Origin: a virus
Strand: one strand, 5' to 3'
IMG/VR virus record: IMGVR_UViG_3300049846_001124
Location: 1 to 30,070 of that record
Length of the DNA: 30,070 nucleotides
Positions 22,033 through 28,504 of this stretch are shown here, one piece after another. The position numbers were made by a program, and so were the translations under genes. Under the pieces are notes generated by a model, which had not been told where the DNA came from, made no database searches, and worked only from the letters and a program-made list of their open reading frames with translations. Positions within the stretch are counted from its first letter, which is position 1; each line of letters opens with the position of its first letter.

Positions 22033-22662
22033 TCAAGATGCCTTGGTAAGCACCCAAAATGGATCATTGTTGTAGCCGAGACTTGGTTCTCCGGCTCCGA
22101 GGCCAAGAGCCTTTTCAAGCTTTGCGTGGTTGCGAAGAAATAAACCGCTATTGGCCAACGGAAGGCCGCTTTCGCCAGCCAGAACCGCAATCAATGCGGC
22201 TGCATCCTCGCTCTTGAAGTTGATCCATTCGCCAGCAAGGCGCTTACCCAATTTCACACATACCCTCAGCGCGAATCCCTCAAGGCCAAATGCTGCGCGC
22301 TTGGGAAGCCAGAACAGGTAGCGATAGGAAAGCTGTTCGTGTGAGCCGCATTGCAAACCCTCCATCCTCTTGATCGGGTTGTGGGTCACGCCAATTTTGC
22401 TTGCTGTCTTGGATGCGTTCTCGATCACGTAAAGGGCATGATCCAGTTGCTGGGAAAGCGATTTGGTTCCTATCCTTTCGATTGAAGCCTTGCGGTTTTC
22501 TGTCCTGTCGCCGCAGGCTTTGACAAGCGCATCCTCTTCGATCAGTTTCAGGTTTAGACGTTCAACCTCGACAACAATCTCGCGATCCTCGAAACAGAAA
22601 ACAGTCGGGACGCTAATGGTTGGCAAGGCCGTCGAATCTAGTGCATATTGGGCGTCAGCCAT
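22033..22662 (-). CDS. GIY-YIG-like nuclease (T5orf172/Mug113 type)
   Basis: 209 aa from ATG 22662, which has an AGAGG site about 10 bases upstream. The open frame reaches TTG 22761, but that part contains a large hairpin and no ribosome site. The C-terminal half carries a GIY-YIG-type pattern: ALYVIENASKTASKIGVTHN (KIGVT for the YIG strand), NPIKRMEGLQCGSHEQL, a candidate catalytic Glu in AFGLEGFALR, and GEWINF near the end. This is the T5orf172/Mug113 variant. The N-terminal 80 residues are an unassigned helical domain. Base composition is visibly less G+C-rich than its neighbours, with structured non-coding DNA on both sides. A homing-type or accessory nuclease acquired by transfer is the likely explanation. 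Confidence 0.65.
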   Translation of the reverse strand: MADAQYALDSTALPTISVPTVFCFEDREIVVEVERLNLKLIEEDALVKACGDRTENRKASIERIGTKSLSQQLDHALYVIENASKTASKIGVTHNPIKRMEGLQCGSHEQLSYRYLFWLPKRAAFGLEGFALRVCVKLGKRLAGEWINFKSEDAAALIAVLAGESGLPLANSGLFLRNHAKLEKALGLGAGEPSLGYNNDPFWVLTKAS

Positions 22663-22688
22663 GTCGAGCTTACCTCTCGTTGTGGTCA

Positions 22689-22729
22689 GGGCCGGGTGAC
22701 GTTGGCGCGTCATTCCGGCCCGATTTTTG
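22689..22729 (+). terminator. Strong hairpin with plus-strand T-tract in the GIY-YIG leader
   Basis: GGGCCGG pairs with CCGGCCC and, inside it, TGACG pairs with CGTCA around a 6-base loop. Read on the plus strand it is followed by GA and five T, the form of an intrinsic terminator. On the minus strand it would be a stable 5'-leader hairpin of the GIY-YIG mRNA with an A-tract before it and no U-tract after it. Confidence 0.55.
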
Positions 22730-22753
22730 TAGCATAAGTGGCCACGAAAACAA
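22726..22753 (-). promoter_or_regulatory. Weak candidate promoter for the GIY-YIG gene
   Basis: On the minus strand TTGTTT and TACAAA are separated by 16 bases, directly after the 175-aa gene. Both match the sigma-70 consensus only partly. It is proposed mainly because the gene has its own leader and looks like an independently acquired unit. Confidence 0.25.
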
Positions 22754-22757
22754 GTGA

Positions 22758-23285
22758 TCAAGCCCCAATTGCAGCGGCCAACCTATCGCCGGCAAAGCGT
22801 ATCTCGATCATCGCGGCCTCGTGAAACTTGCGGCGCGGCTCGAACCATTTGACTATCGTTCGCCCGATCTCCTTGGTCCGCATGACCGAGCCGGATTGCT
22901 GCATAGCCCATTGCGAGACAGTCACGTCATCCACCGCCACGGCGCGAGCGATGGCGCGGAGACTGCCCAGCTCGCGTTCAAGCCTGCCAAGTTCGACCGC
23001 GACCCTGACCAGCGCCGGGGGATGCCCGTTGCCGTTGCTTCGGCCATGAAGGGCTTTGTCCAGGCTGTCGCGCATCGGCGATCGATCCTCGGCAATGGCG
23101 ATGTCCCGGTATCGCGCCAAGCCGTCGAACTGGCGGCGGTTGATCTTCCCCGTATCGAACAGCGTGTCGATCACCGGCTTGCGGCGATAGGCCAGCCCGG
23201 CGCGCTCGAAGGTGCCGGTGGCGAATTGCTCCTCGGTCGGTTCGATCACCGTGACGGGTGCGGGCTTCTTCTTGCGCTTGGCCAT
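22758..23285 (-). CDS. Unknown protein (175 aa) at the late-regulator position
   Basis: 175 aa with a Lys-rich N-terminus (MAKRKKKPAPVTVIEP), a helical centre (FERAGLAYRRKPVIDTLFDT and INRRQFDGLARYRDIAIAED) and a likely helix-turn-helix near 112-128 (AIARAVAVDDVTVSQWAMQQ). A basic C-terminal helix follows. The general form resembles DUF6456-like phage proteins, but I am not sure of that family. It is the last gene of the early block and precedes the GIY-YIG gene and terminases, the place where lambda-type phages carry Q-like late activators. A DNA-binding regulatory role is therefore inference from position and the HTH-like segment. Confidence 0.5.
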   Translation of the reverse strand: MAKRKKKPAPVTVIEPTEEQFATGTFERAGLAYRRKPVIDTLFDTGKINRRQFDGLARYRDIAIAEDRSPMRDSLDKALHGRSNGNGHPPALVRVAVELGRLERELGSLRAIARAVAVDDVTVSQWAMQQSGSVMRTKEIGRTIVKWFEPRRKFHEAAMIEIRFAGDRLAAAIGA

Positions 23286-23299
23286 GTGCGATCCCTTGT

Positions 23300-23836
23300 T
23301 TAGGCGCGGAGACTGTCGGCTGCCTGGCGCTTGATGGCTTCGATTTCATCGAGGGTCGGTTGCCATGCTTTATCCAAAGCCGGGGGTGGCGGACGACGGG
23401 CGGCCATTTCCTGCGAGTGCAACTGGCTCGCTCGCGCCTTGCGCATCGTGTCGGCATCGTGCCGCCGCCATCCCGAGAGAATATCCAGGCACTCCGCGAT
23501 TGTCGGGAACCAGCGGCATTGCCGCGTGGCTTGGTCAACGAGATAGGAGATTGCCGATTGCGGCCAATTACCGAGCTGACGAGTGTAGGCTTCCACGAAC
23601 AGTTCGCCAGTGATTTCGTCGCTGTTCTGGCGGGGCAGGACGGCCAGCATCATTCTCAACGATTGCAGGAGGAATCCTTCATTGCATGGGGGCAGCGATG
23701 GCAAGGGGGCGTCGATTATCCGGCGCAACATCGCCAATTGCGAGTCGTCCAGCCTCTCCGGCAGGCTCTCCAAGTCCAAGTCTGCGATCAAGCGCAGCGG
23801 CAATCCCGTTGCGGTGTTCGGTGTGGTTTCGTCCAT
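23300..23836 (-). CDS. Putative replication protein, P-like helicase loader
   Basis: 178 aa from ATG 23836, with AGGA about 7 bases upstream. The longer frame to 23908 runs deeper into the preceding gene without a better site. The core has LRMMLAVLPRQNSDEITGEL followed by FVEAYTRQLGNWPQSAI, and the block CRWFPTIAECLDILSGW. A cluster of Trp/Phe-Pro-Thr-x-x-Glu after a helical repeat recalls phage replisome/loader proteins such as lambda P relatives. Position directly after the O-like initiator supports this. No Walker motif is visible, so it is not a DnaC-type ATPase. Its first 158 bases overlap the O-like gene in another frame. The family call is tentative. Confidence 0.5.
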   Translation of the reverse strand: MDETTPNTATGLPLRLIADLDLESLPERLDDSQLAMLRRIIDAPLPSLPPCNEGFLLQSLRMMLAVLPRQNSDEITGELFVEAYTRQLGNWPQSAISYLVDQATRQCRWFPTIAECLDILSGWRRHDADTMRKARASQLHSQEMAARRPPPPALDKAWQPTLDEIEAIKRQAADSLRA

Positions 23837-24524
23837 TGGTATGTCCTGTATTTCTGGCCCGCTCGGCCTTGAGCGCGGCGGGAACCCATTCGACGGGCTG
23901 GGAAACATCGTCCGGGCAGCGCGAAAGAACTGTCAGGACTTCGCTGTCAGTGTAGGATTTACGCCAGCGTCCAATGATCGAACGGGCCGAGCGATTATCG
24001 TGCCCGGCTGCCATGAGGATCGAGATACCCGAATCGAAGATGGCTTTCGTAACATCGGACGCGGAAAGTTTCGGCGGTTCGCCGCCCGATGCGTTAGCAT
24101 CGGAACCCTCTGTTCTCTGTCTCTGTCTATGGTCCGTTTCAGAAACGTTTCGTAACGTTTCACTATCGTTACACGGTAGTGTTTCTGCGGTTTTTTTGGC
24201 GCGGTGCCGCCTTACTCTTTCCGCGCTGTGATCGCCGAGATACTGGCGGCGGTTCCACGAGACCACATGAGAGTCGCGCACGATGCCAGTGGCCGCGAAC
24301 GCTGCAACGAGCGCTTCGATAACGGCGAGAGGCTCGCACAACGCGGCTGCGATGCGGAGTGGTGGAAGGTCTATGCGGCCACTGTCGTTGATCGTGGCAG
24401 CGTTCTCTAGGTGAAGGTGCCAGGCGGCGACGGCGACCGAGCGTGAGCAGCCAGCAACCAATGCGGCCTCTGCCAGCTTGGGGTCCGTTACAGTCCCCTC
24501 ATAGGCTCGATACCAGCGGCTCAC
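23679..24524 (-). CDS. O-like phage replication initiator
   Basis: 281 aa, GTG start at 24524 in a GTGA overlap with the DnaA-domain gene. The N-terminal 110 residues form a winged-helix-type domain: MSRWYRAYEGTVTDPKLAEA, an Ala/Leu-rich helical core, then SWNRRQYLGDHSAERVRRHR. This opening and the RRQY..D.SAERVRRHR block are typical of phage replisome organisers. A polar linker (about 113-150) follows, encoded by the iteron-like array at 24135-24185. A C-terminal domain (about 153-235) may contact the loader. An origin inside the initiator gene is known from lambda O. The end overlaps the P-like gene by 158 bp. Replication initiation is the likely role, but no experimental homologue is identified. 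Confidence 0.6.
   Translation of the reverse strand: MSRWYRAYEGTVTDPKLAEAALVAGCSRSVAVAAWHLHLENAATINDSGRIDLPPLRIAAALCEPLAVIEALVAAFAATGIVRDSHVVSWNRRQYLGDHSAERVRRHRAKKTAETLPCNDSETLRNVSETDHRQRQRTEGSDANASGGEPPKLSASDVTKAIFDSGISILMAAGHDNRSARSIIGRWRKSYTDSEVLTVLSRCPDDVSQPVEWVPAALKAERARNTGHTNGRNHTEHRNGIAAALDRRLGLGEPAGEAGRLAIGDVAPDNRRPLAIAAPMQ
24135..24185. repeat. Iteron-like array, candidate replication origin
   Basis: On the plus strand the hexamer CGTTTC occurs at 24135-24140, 24146-24151 and 24156-24161. A CGTTAC variant lies at 24167-24172 and a GTGTTTC at about 24179-24185. The spacing is 10-11 bp, one helical turn. The middle copies are extended to AACGTTTC. A T-tract (TTTTTTT) lies just after at 24191-24197. 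It falls in the linker-coding part of the O-like gene. Confidence 0.5.
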
Positions 24525-24847
24525 GCAACTTCCCGCGCCAAAAGTTCGGCATAGACCTGGGCCGCGCGCGGGCTTGCCTTTAGGTATTCAGGCAACTTGC
24601 CCAATGAGTGCATTACGGTTGTGTGGTCGCGATTGACGATCCGGCCTATGACCCCGGTTGAATGGCCGCGCTCGCGCAGGACGCCTATCAACACCGCCCT
24701 CGCGATGACCGATTGCGGCGAACGGCATGTGCCGCTCATGGTTTCTGGCGAGACAAGCAATTCCCGCGCAATGTGGTCGCGCAGATCGCAGGCTGGCATC
24801 AACTTCCGCGACGGCGGGCGATAGTGTGCGGGCCAAAGAGGTTTCAT
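24521..24847 (-). CDS. Stand-alone DnaA domain IV-like DNA-binding protein
   Basis: 108 aa. Residues about 45-92 match DnaA domain IV, the DNA-binding part of the replication initiator: SVIARAVLIGVLRERGHSTG, then VIGRIVNRDHTTVMHSLGKL. The RDHTTV motif is the DnaA signature that contacts the DnaA box. No AAA+ domain or Walker motif is present, so the protein is far shorter than DnaA. It sits directly before the O-like initiator (GTGA overlap) and after the DUF1064 gene (ATGA overlap). It might bind host or phage DnaA boxes to regulate replication or compete with host DnaA. The fold assignment is firm, the role is inference. Confidence 0.7.
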   Translation of the reverse strand: MKPLWPAHYRPPSRKLMPACDLRDHIARELLVSPETMSGTCRSPQSVIARAVLIGVLRERGHSTGVIGRIVNRDHTTVMHSLGKLPEYLKASPRAAQVYAELLAREVA

Positions 24848-25197
24848 TTCACCACCCTCAGTTCGATGTCGGGATAACAGGCGCGGAACAGCGCGGCGCG
24901 AAGCGGGAAGTCGCGAACGACAATTCCCTTCACATCCTCGACCACGACATTGCCGTGTTCGATGTAGGAGAAGTCCGGGCGGTATCTGGCGCGATGGCCG
25001 TTGCTCATGTAGATCGGACGATCACCGCACTTCAGTTCATAGGTCGGCTCGATCACAAGTCCGTCGATTGCGCCCGCATGGAACAACATGTGCAGCTCGC
25101 CGCAACGACTGGCTTCGCGCTTGCTGGCGTGCTTGTGACCGCGCCCACACACGGTGGTAGTTGCCCCGTATTTGTTCCGGTTGCCCCTGCCCGCCAT
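24844..25197 (-). CDS. DUF1064 protein, putative PD-(D/E)XK nuclease
   Basis: 117 aa from ATG 25197, which has a very strong GGAGG site. The longer frame to 25227 overlaps the preceding gene. Family features of DUF1064 are visible: NKYGATTTV near the start, HASKREASRCGEL (SKxEA with the first acidic residue), a strand IEPTYELK, ARYRPDFSYIEHG (Asp of the nuclease core) and VVVEDVKGIV (Glu-x-x-Lys), with a final basic helix. This layout matches small PD-(D/E)XK proteins thought to act as junction resolvases or repair nucleases in phage replication modules. Its neighbours (NinB-like, HNH-like and DnaA-domain proteins) fit. The exact substrate is unknown. Confidence 0.75.
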   Translation of the reverse strand: MAGRGNRNKYGATTTVCGRGHKHASKREASRCGELHMLFHAGAIDGLVIEPTYELKCGDRPIYMSNGHRARYRPDFSYIEHGNVVVEDVKGIVVRDFPLRAALFRACYPDIELRVVK

Positions 25198-25199
25198 TT

Positions 25200-25364
25200 C
25201 TAGGCCCCTCCGAACATCGCACGGCACGCCTTGGCCCGGTTGCGCACCTCGGTGCTGAAACCTCGCCGCGCGGCCTCGCTACGTGCCTGGCGGATCTGCT
25301 TGCGGGCGCGGAGGCTGGCGGCGATCTCGCGCTTGAGCATATAAAGGCGGACAAGGCGCATCAT
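25200..25364 (-). CDS. Small basic protein (54 aa)
   Basis: 54 aa from ATG 25364 in an ATGA overlap with the NinB-like gene. ATG 25361 follows directly as an alternative. The sequence is very basic and helical: MMRLVRLYMLKREIAASLRA, then RKQIRQARSEAARRGFSTEV and a tail with one Cys. No family is recognised. The charge pattern suggests nucleic-acid binding, and its place among recombination genes is compatible. Junction geometry and the strong ribosome site for the next gene, which lies in its end, support it as coding. Confidence 0.6.
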   Translation of the reverse strand: MMRLVRLYMLKREIAASLRARKQIRQARSEAARRGFSTEVRNRAKACRAMFGGA

Positions 25365-25789
25365 GCGGCCAGCGCCTCGTTGCGCAGCGTGGTCACGTCC
25401 ACGCCGGTCCAGGTTGACCACAGCGCCAGCGCGCGGTCGGTAAATTCCGCCCGATCCGCTTCGTTCATCGCGCGGTTGCTGGTCGAGCGGCGCTTGCGAT
25501 AAACTTCGCCGCTCGGCAGGGTGATTTCATCGAACAACCGCAGCTTGTCGCGGGTAATGTCGTGCAGGTCGGCTTCGTCGAGCGTCAGCCGATACGCCTG
25601 ATTGAGCAGCGGAACGACCAGCGAGGCGACCGACCAATACAACCCCCGGCGCCGCTGGTTTGCCCGCCCCCCGGTGATCTCGCACCGCACCCGGCCATTG
25701 ATTTCGCGCATGGCTTGCTGAGCCGCCACATTGGCCGGGAACAACCCGCCCAGGCGAACGTCGAACAAAAGGGGCGGCTTGTCGCTCAT
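25361..25789 (-). CDS. NinB/DUF1367-like phage recombination protein
   Basis: 142 aa from ATG 25789, in an ATGA overlap with the HNH-like gene. The longer open frame upstream is antisense-like and rejected. The pattern is that of NinB/DUF1367-type proteins: an N-terminal strand region (LLFDVRLGGLFPANVAAQQA), a basic block with ITGGRANQRRRGLYWSVASL, then TRDKLRLFDEITLPSGEVYR, and a C-terminal helix with DRALALWSTWTGVDVTTLRN. These proteins assist recombination mediated by annealing proteins such as lambda Beta or ERF. An ERF gene lies nearby. The family call is from pattern memory and is moderate. Confidence 0.45.
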   Translation of the reverse strand: MSDKPPLLFDVRLGGLFPANVAAQQAMREINGRVRCEITGGRANQRRRGLYWSVASLVVPLLNQAYRLTLDEADLHDITRDKLRLFDEITLPSGEVYRKRRSTSNRAMNEADRAEFTDRALALWSTWTGVDVTTLRNEALAA

Positions 25790-26073
25790 GCCAGCATCCC
25801 GTTGTCGATCCCGTAGGACCGGAATTGCCATGCCCGCCCGGCAAACGTGTCGCTGCCGTGGCGGTGAACTTCGCGGTGGCACTCCCACCACAGCGGCACG
25901 ACGAATTCGTGGTCGCGCCGCCAGCGCTGTTCTGGGTGCCGGTCCAGCGGGTGATGCACTTCGGTCGCAGGCCGCCCGCAGCCGCAGGCGCACGGATAGG
26001 CGTCCATCAGCCATAGATGGAACTTCCGCTCGCGCGCCGTTGGCGTGGGGTTGTATTTGCGCCGAGTGTTCAA
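25786..26073 (-). CDS. HNH-like / DUF968-NinG-type nuclease
   Basis: 95 aa. The centre is a zinc-bound HNH-like module: CACGCGRP (three Cys), then [10 protein letters not shown], a basic loop and [18 protein letters not shown]. The HH...H..H arrangement and C-x-C-x-C match phage Ref/DUF968 or NinG-type nucleases of recombination modules. The start is TTG 26073 in a TTGA overlap with the SSB stop. The only later ATG would remove half the N-terminal helix, so TTG with translational coupling is more likely. No ribosome site is evident. A junction or single-strand nuclease acting with ERF and SSB is the inference. Confidence 0.65.
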   Translation of the reverse strand: MNTRRKYNPTPTARERKFHLWLMDAYPCACGCGRPATEVHHPLDRHPEQRWRRDHEFVVPLWWECHREVHRHGSDTFAGRAWQFRSYGIDNGMLA

Positions 26074-26540
26074 AACGGGATTTCGTCGTCGATGTCGTCA
26101 TCGCGGCCCCGGAAGCCCTCGCCCCAACCGCCGCTATCGCCCGACTTGCCGCGCGGTTCGTCGCGCTCGCGGTCCCCGCGCTGATCGCCCGGCCGGTCGA
26201 GCATTGTCAGGACAGCGCCCGGCCCCTGCAACACAACCTCGGTCGAGTAACGGTCGTTGCCCGACTGGTCCTGCCACTTGCGCGTTCTGAGCTGGCCTTC
26301 GAGGTAGACCTTGCTGCCCTTGCGCAGATAGCGTTCGCACACCCCGGCCAGGCCATCGCCGAACACCGCCACGGTGTGCCATTCGGTGCGCTCCTGCTTT
26401 TCGCCGGTGTTTTTGTCCTTCCAGCTTTCCGAAGTGGCGATCCGCAGATTGGCGACCTTGCCGCCGTTCTGGAAGCTGCGGACCTCGGGATCGGCGCCGA
26501 GATTGCCGATGATGATGCACTTGTTGACACTGCCTGCCAT
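26070..26540 (-). CDS. ssb: Single-stranded DNA-binding protein
   Basis: 156 aa from ATG 26540 (TGATG overlap). An in-frame GTG at 26543 is the alternative. The OB-fold is clear: [55 protein letters not shown] and [20 protein letters not shown]. An acidic, Gly-rich linker follows, and the C-terminal tip is [10 protein letters not shown], the acidic peptide that recruits partner proteins. Length and architecture are those of bacterial-type SSB. It lies between the coiled-coil gene and the HNH-like gene in the recombination block. It would coat ssDNA during phage replication and annealing. Confidence 0.95.
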   Translation of the reverse strand: MAGSVNKCIIIGNLGADPEVRSFQNGGKVANLRIATSESWKDKNTGEKQERTEWHTVAVFGDGLAGVCERYLRKGSKVYLEGQLRTRKWQDQSGNDRYSTEVVLQGPGAVLTMLDRPGDQRGDRERDEPRGKSGDSGGWGEGFRGRDDDIDDEIPF

Positions 26541-27232
26541 CACGCGGCCCTCTTGATTTCATGGAAAACGATGCCAGGCACGGGCGCGCGAGTTCCTCGC
26601 GCATCTTCATTCGCCATCTGTTGAATGAGCGCCTCGAAGCGTTCCGGCGCACGTGCGATGTAGTGGAGCAAAGCGGCCTTGCGGTCCGTTATCTCGGCCT
26701 CCCAATGCGTTCGCAGGCCGGTTGCCGAACGGTCGATCTTGTTCGCAACCGCGGTCAGCTTGGCGGCTTGCTCGATTTCCTGCTCGGCGGCGAACTTCGC
26801 TTCAAGGCCGTCAGCTTCGCGCAGTTTGGCCCGCGCCGCTTCGGCCTTGGCTTCGGCTTCCTCGCGAGCCTTCCTGACGGCTTCGTCCTTCGCCCGCTGC
26901 TTGGCTGTGCGGTAGGGTGTGAGCGCGTCCTTGCACGCCAGCGCACCACGGTCGGCCTTGGCGATGATCGGGGTCCACAGTGCCTGGACAGCCTTCTTGC
27001 CGTCATCGAACGGCTTGGCGGCCTCCTTGCGCGCAGCGTCCGCGTCCTTCGATGCTTTGCGGAAGTCGTCCAGAATCGCATCTATTGCGGCTTCCTGTTC
27101 GTCGGTCGTGACATCGCCGCCGGCCAGCGTGTCGCTGAGCAGGGTGAACAGGTCATCGATATGCAGACCGAACGTGGCGTCCTTGGGCGGGTTATTATCG
27201 CCAAGCGGCGCGGGCTCAGAACTTGATTTCAT
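26540..27232 (-). CDS. Coiled-coil protein of the recombination module (230 aa)
   Basis: 230 aa from ATG 27232, preceded by AAGGAG at 7 bases. The TTG 27238 start is less likely. It overlaps the ERF gene by 17 bp. Residues about 50-165 are Ala/Lys/Glu/Arg-rich heptad-like helices ([38 protein letters not shown] and similar). The C-terminus ([20 protein letters not shown] and following [20 protein letters not shown]) is a helical cap ending in [14 protein letters not shown] recognise no named family. Similar coiled-coil proteins often sit between ERF/RecT and SSB genes in temperate phages, suggesting a structural helper in replication or recombination. Confidence 0.6.
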   Translation of the reverse strand: MKSSSEPAPLGDNNPPKDATFGLHIDDLFTLLSDTLAGGDVTTDEQEAAIDAILDDFRKASKDADAARKEAAKPFDDGKKAVQALWTPIIAKADRGALACKDALTPYRTAKQRAKDEAVRKAREEAEAKAEAARAKLREADGLEAKFAAEQEIEQAAKLTAVANKIDRSATGLRTHWEAEITDRKAALLHYIARAPERFEALIQQMANEDARGTRAPVPGIVFHEIKRAA

Positions 27233-27944
27233 CGCCAATCTCCTTCGCCAGATTTCCCTTGGCCTTCGCGTCGGTCTTTGCGCGCTTGGCGAGCTTCTTC
27301 TTCTTTTCGAGGATGTCGATAGCCTCGGCGTATTGCTGCTGATTTAGGTCGCGCAGGCTCGGCACACCGAAGTATTTGACCATCTCGCTGGTCGCGGTGC
27401 CGGTCGCCTCGATCATACCGACCAGGCACGCGAACTCGGCATCGGGCATCCCGCCAGACGCAATCTCGTGCGTGGTTTCGTCCGCGTCGTTGTTACCCTC
27501 GGTCGGAATTGCGAAGGTCATGAACGCGGCGTATTTGTAGGCAGCGGACATCGCCTTGTTGGTGGACTTGTCGCCGCTGTCCATCGCCTCGCCGTAGGTG
27601 CTGGCGGTGTGAACCGAACCGTCCGCAACCGCAACGAAATCGAAGTCAGCCTTTACTGTCGTGTAGAACAGTGTGCCGCCGTTCTTGCTTGTCCGCTCTT
27701 CCTGCCAACGGTCGGTCAGACGCGGGATGATTGTCAGGCCGTGCTTGGCAAGCAGCGGCGCGAGTGCCGCGTAAACATCGTCGATCCCGCGAAAGTTGTA
27801 ACCGCTGCCTTGTTGATTGCGCCGCTCCTTGGCGATGCCGACTTTGGCCAGTTCGCCTTGCACTTCGGCGATGCAGCCATAGACCGCCGGTATTCCGGCA
27901 GCGGGCGGCTTCAAAGGCGTTACGTTAGTCGCTTGACTTGCCAT
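27216..27944 (-). CDS. ERF family single-strand annealing protein
   Basis: 242 aa. The ERF core is recognised by IAEVQGELAKVGIAKERRNQ, then GYNFRGIDDVYAALAPLLAK and HGLTIIPRLTDRW. It continues with strands through TLFYTTVKADFDFVAVADG, the block ASTYGEAMDSGDKSTNKAMS and AAYKYAAFMTFAIPT. The C-terminal 70 residues are a Lys-rich helix (EKKKKLAKRAKTDAKAKGNL) probably binding DNA or partners. ERF proteins of P22-type phages promote annealing and circularisation of terminally redundant genomes, which agrees with the P22-like head genes. It starts at ATG 27944 after a 12-bp gap and leads the recombination block. Confidence 0.92.
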   Translation of the reverse strand: MASQATNVTPLKPPAAGIPAVYGCIAEVQGELAKVGIAKERRNQQGSGYNFRGIDDVYAALAPLLAKHGLTIIPRLTDRWQEERTSKNGGTLFYTTVKADFDFVAVADGSVHTASTYGEAMDSGDKSTNKAMSAAYKYAAFMTFAIPTEGNNDADETTHEIASGGMPDAEFACLVGMIEATGTATSEMVKYFGVPSLRDLNQQQYAEAIDILEKKKKLAKRAKTDAKAKGNLAKEIGDEIKF

Positions 27945-27956
27945 TTCTCTCTCCTC

Positions 27957-28088
27957 TCAATTCCACACCGCCGCGAGCGCGGTCGCGATGCCGAGCAGCA
28001 GCCCGGCGATGAAGGGCACGAGCCAGAACGAGCGCGGTGCGGGCGCGGTTTCGAATTGGCTGTCGAAGTCCGGGTGAGGCGCTTCCAT
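27957..28088 (-). CDS. Small single-span membrane protein (43 aa)
   Basis: 43 aa from ATG 28088, sharing one base with the HTH gene stop (TAATG). The polar, acidic N-terminus (MEAPHPDFDSQFETAPAPRS) is followed by one membrane segment FWLVPFIAGLLLGIATALAA and a very short end. No family is recognised. Small membrane peptides in early operons can act in superinfection exclusion or in modifying host envelope proteins, but there is no direct evidence here. The overlap and clean topology support it as real. Confidence 0.6.
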   Translation of the reverse strand: MEAPHPDFDSQFETAPAPRSFWLVPFIAGLLLGIATALAAVWN

Positions 28089-28504
28089 TAGGCAGCCCTC
28101 GCCGGAAACTCGACCACGGTGGCGCACAGGTCGGCGTGCTCGTTCGGGCCGATCCGTTCGCCGCACTCGCTGTCCTTGCGGTGCGCGGCCATCTTCTTGC
28201 CGACGTAGGTCTCGGCCCACTCGCACAGCGCGTCGTGATCGATGTTGTCGGGCACCTCGACGATGCTGCGGCCCTCGGGGAGCAACAGGCTCAACAGGTA
28301 ATCCGGGACGACATCGACCAGCGCGAACAACACCGCGACGGGCATCATCGTCTCGCCCTTGGCGTAGTTGCACACGCTGTCGTAATCGATCCCGGCGTCG
28401 AGGCTGATCGCCTTGCGGGTCAGGCCGTGGTCGCGCTCGGCAAGCCGGAACATCCGGGCCTGCGCGTCCTTGGTGCGTTGGATGATCTTCGGTTCAAGCC
28501 GCAT
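28088..28504 (-). CDS. Helix-turn-helix regulatory protein (138 aa)
   Basis: 138 aa from ATG 28504 with a GGGAAG-type site. The longer frame to 28573 lies inside the methyltransferase gene. Residues about 8-50 form an HTH of the repressor type: TKDAQARMFRLAERDHGLTR, then KAISLDAGIDYDSVCNYAKG. This is followed by ETMMPVAVLFALVDVVPDYL and LSLLLPEGRSIVEVPD, a dimerisation-like helical part. I know this pattern from HTH proteins of alphaproteobacterial phages, but cannot name a family. An early gene regulator (CII/Cro-like) is inferred. It overlaps the methyltransferase end by 11 bp. Confidence 0.6.
   Translation of the reverse strand: MRLEPKIIQRTKDAQARMFRLAERDHGLTRKAISLDAGIDYDSVCNYAKGETMMPVAVLFALVDVVPDYLLSLLLPEGRSIVEVPDNIDHDALCEWAETYVGKKMAAHRKDSECGERIGPNEHADLCATVVEFPARAA

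Noticed and set aside
22007-22045. TTGACT beside the GIY-YIG stop as a late promoter
   Set aside because: No acceptable -10 hexamer lies at 16-18 bases; the closest AT-rich match is only 14 bases away.
22663-22761. TTG 22761 start for the GIY-YIG gene
   Set aside because: It would give a TTGA overlap but has no ribosome site, and the added part covers a large hairpin; ATG 22662 has a site.
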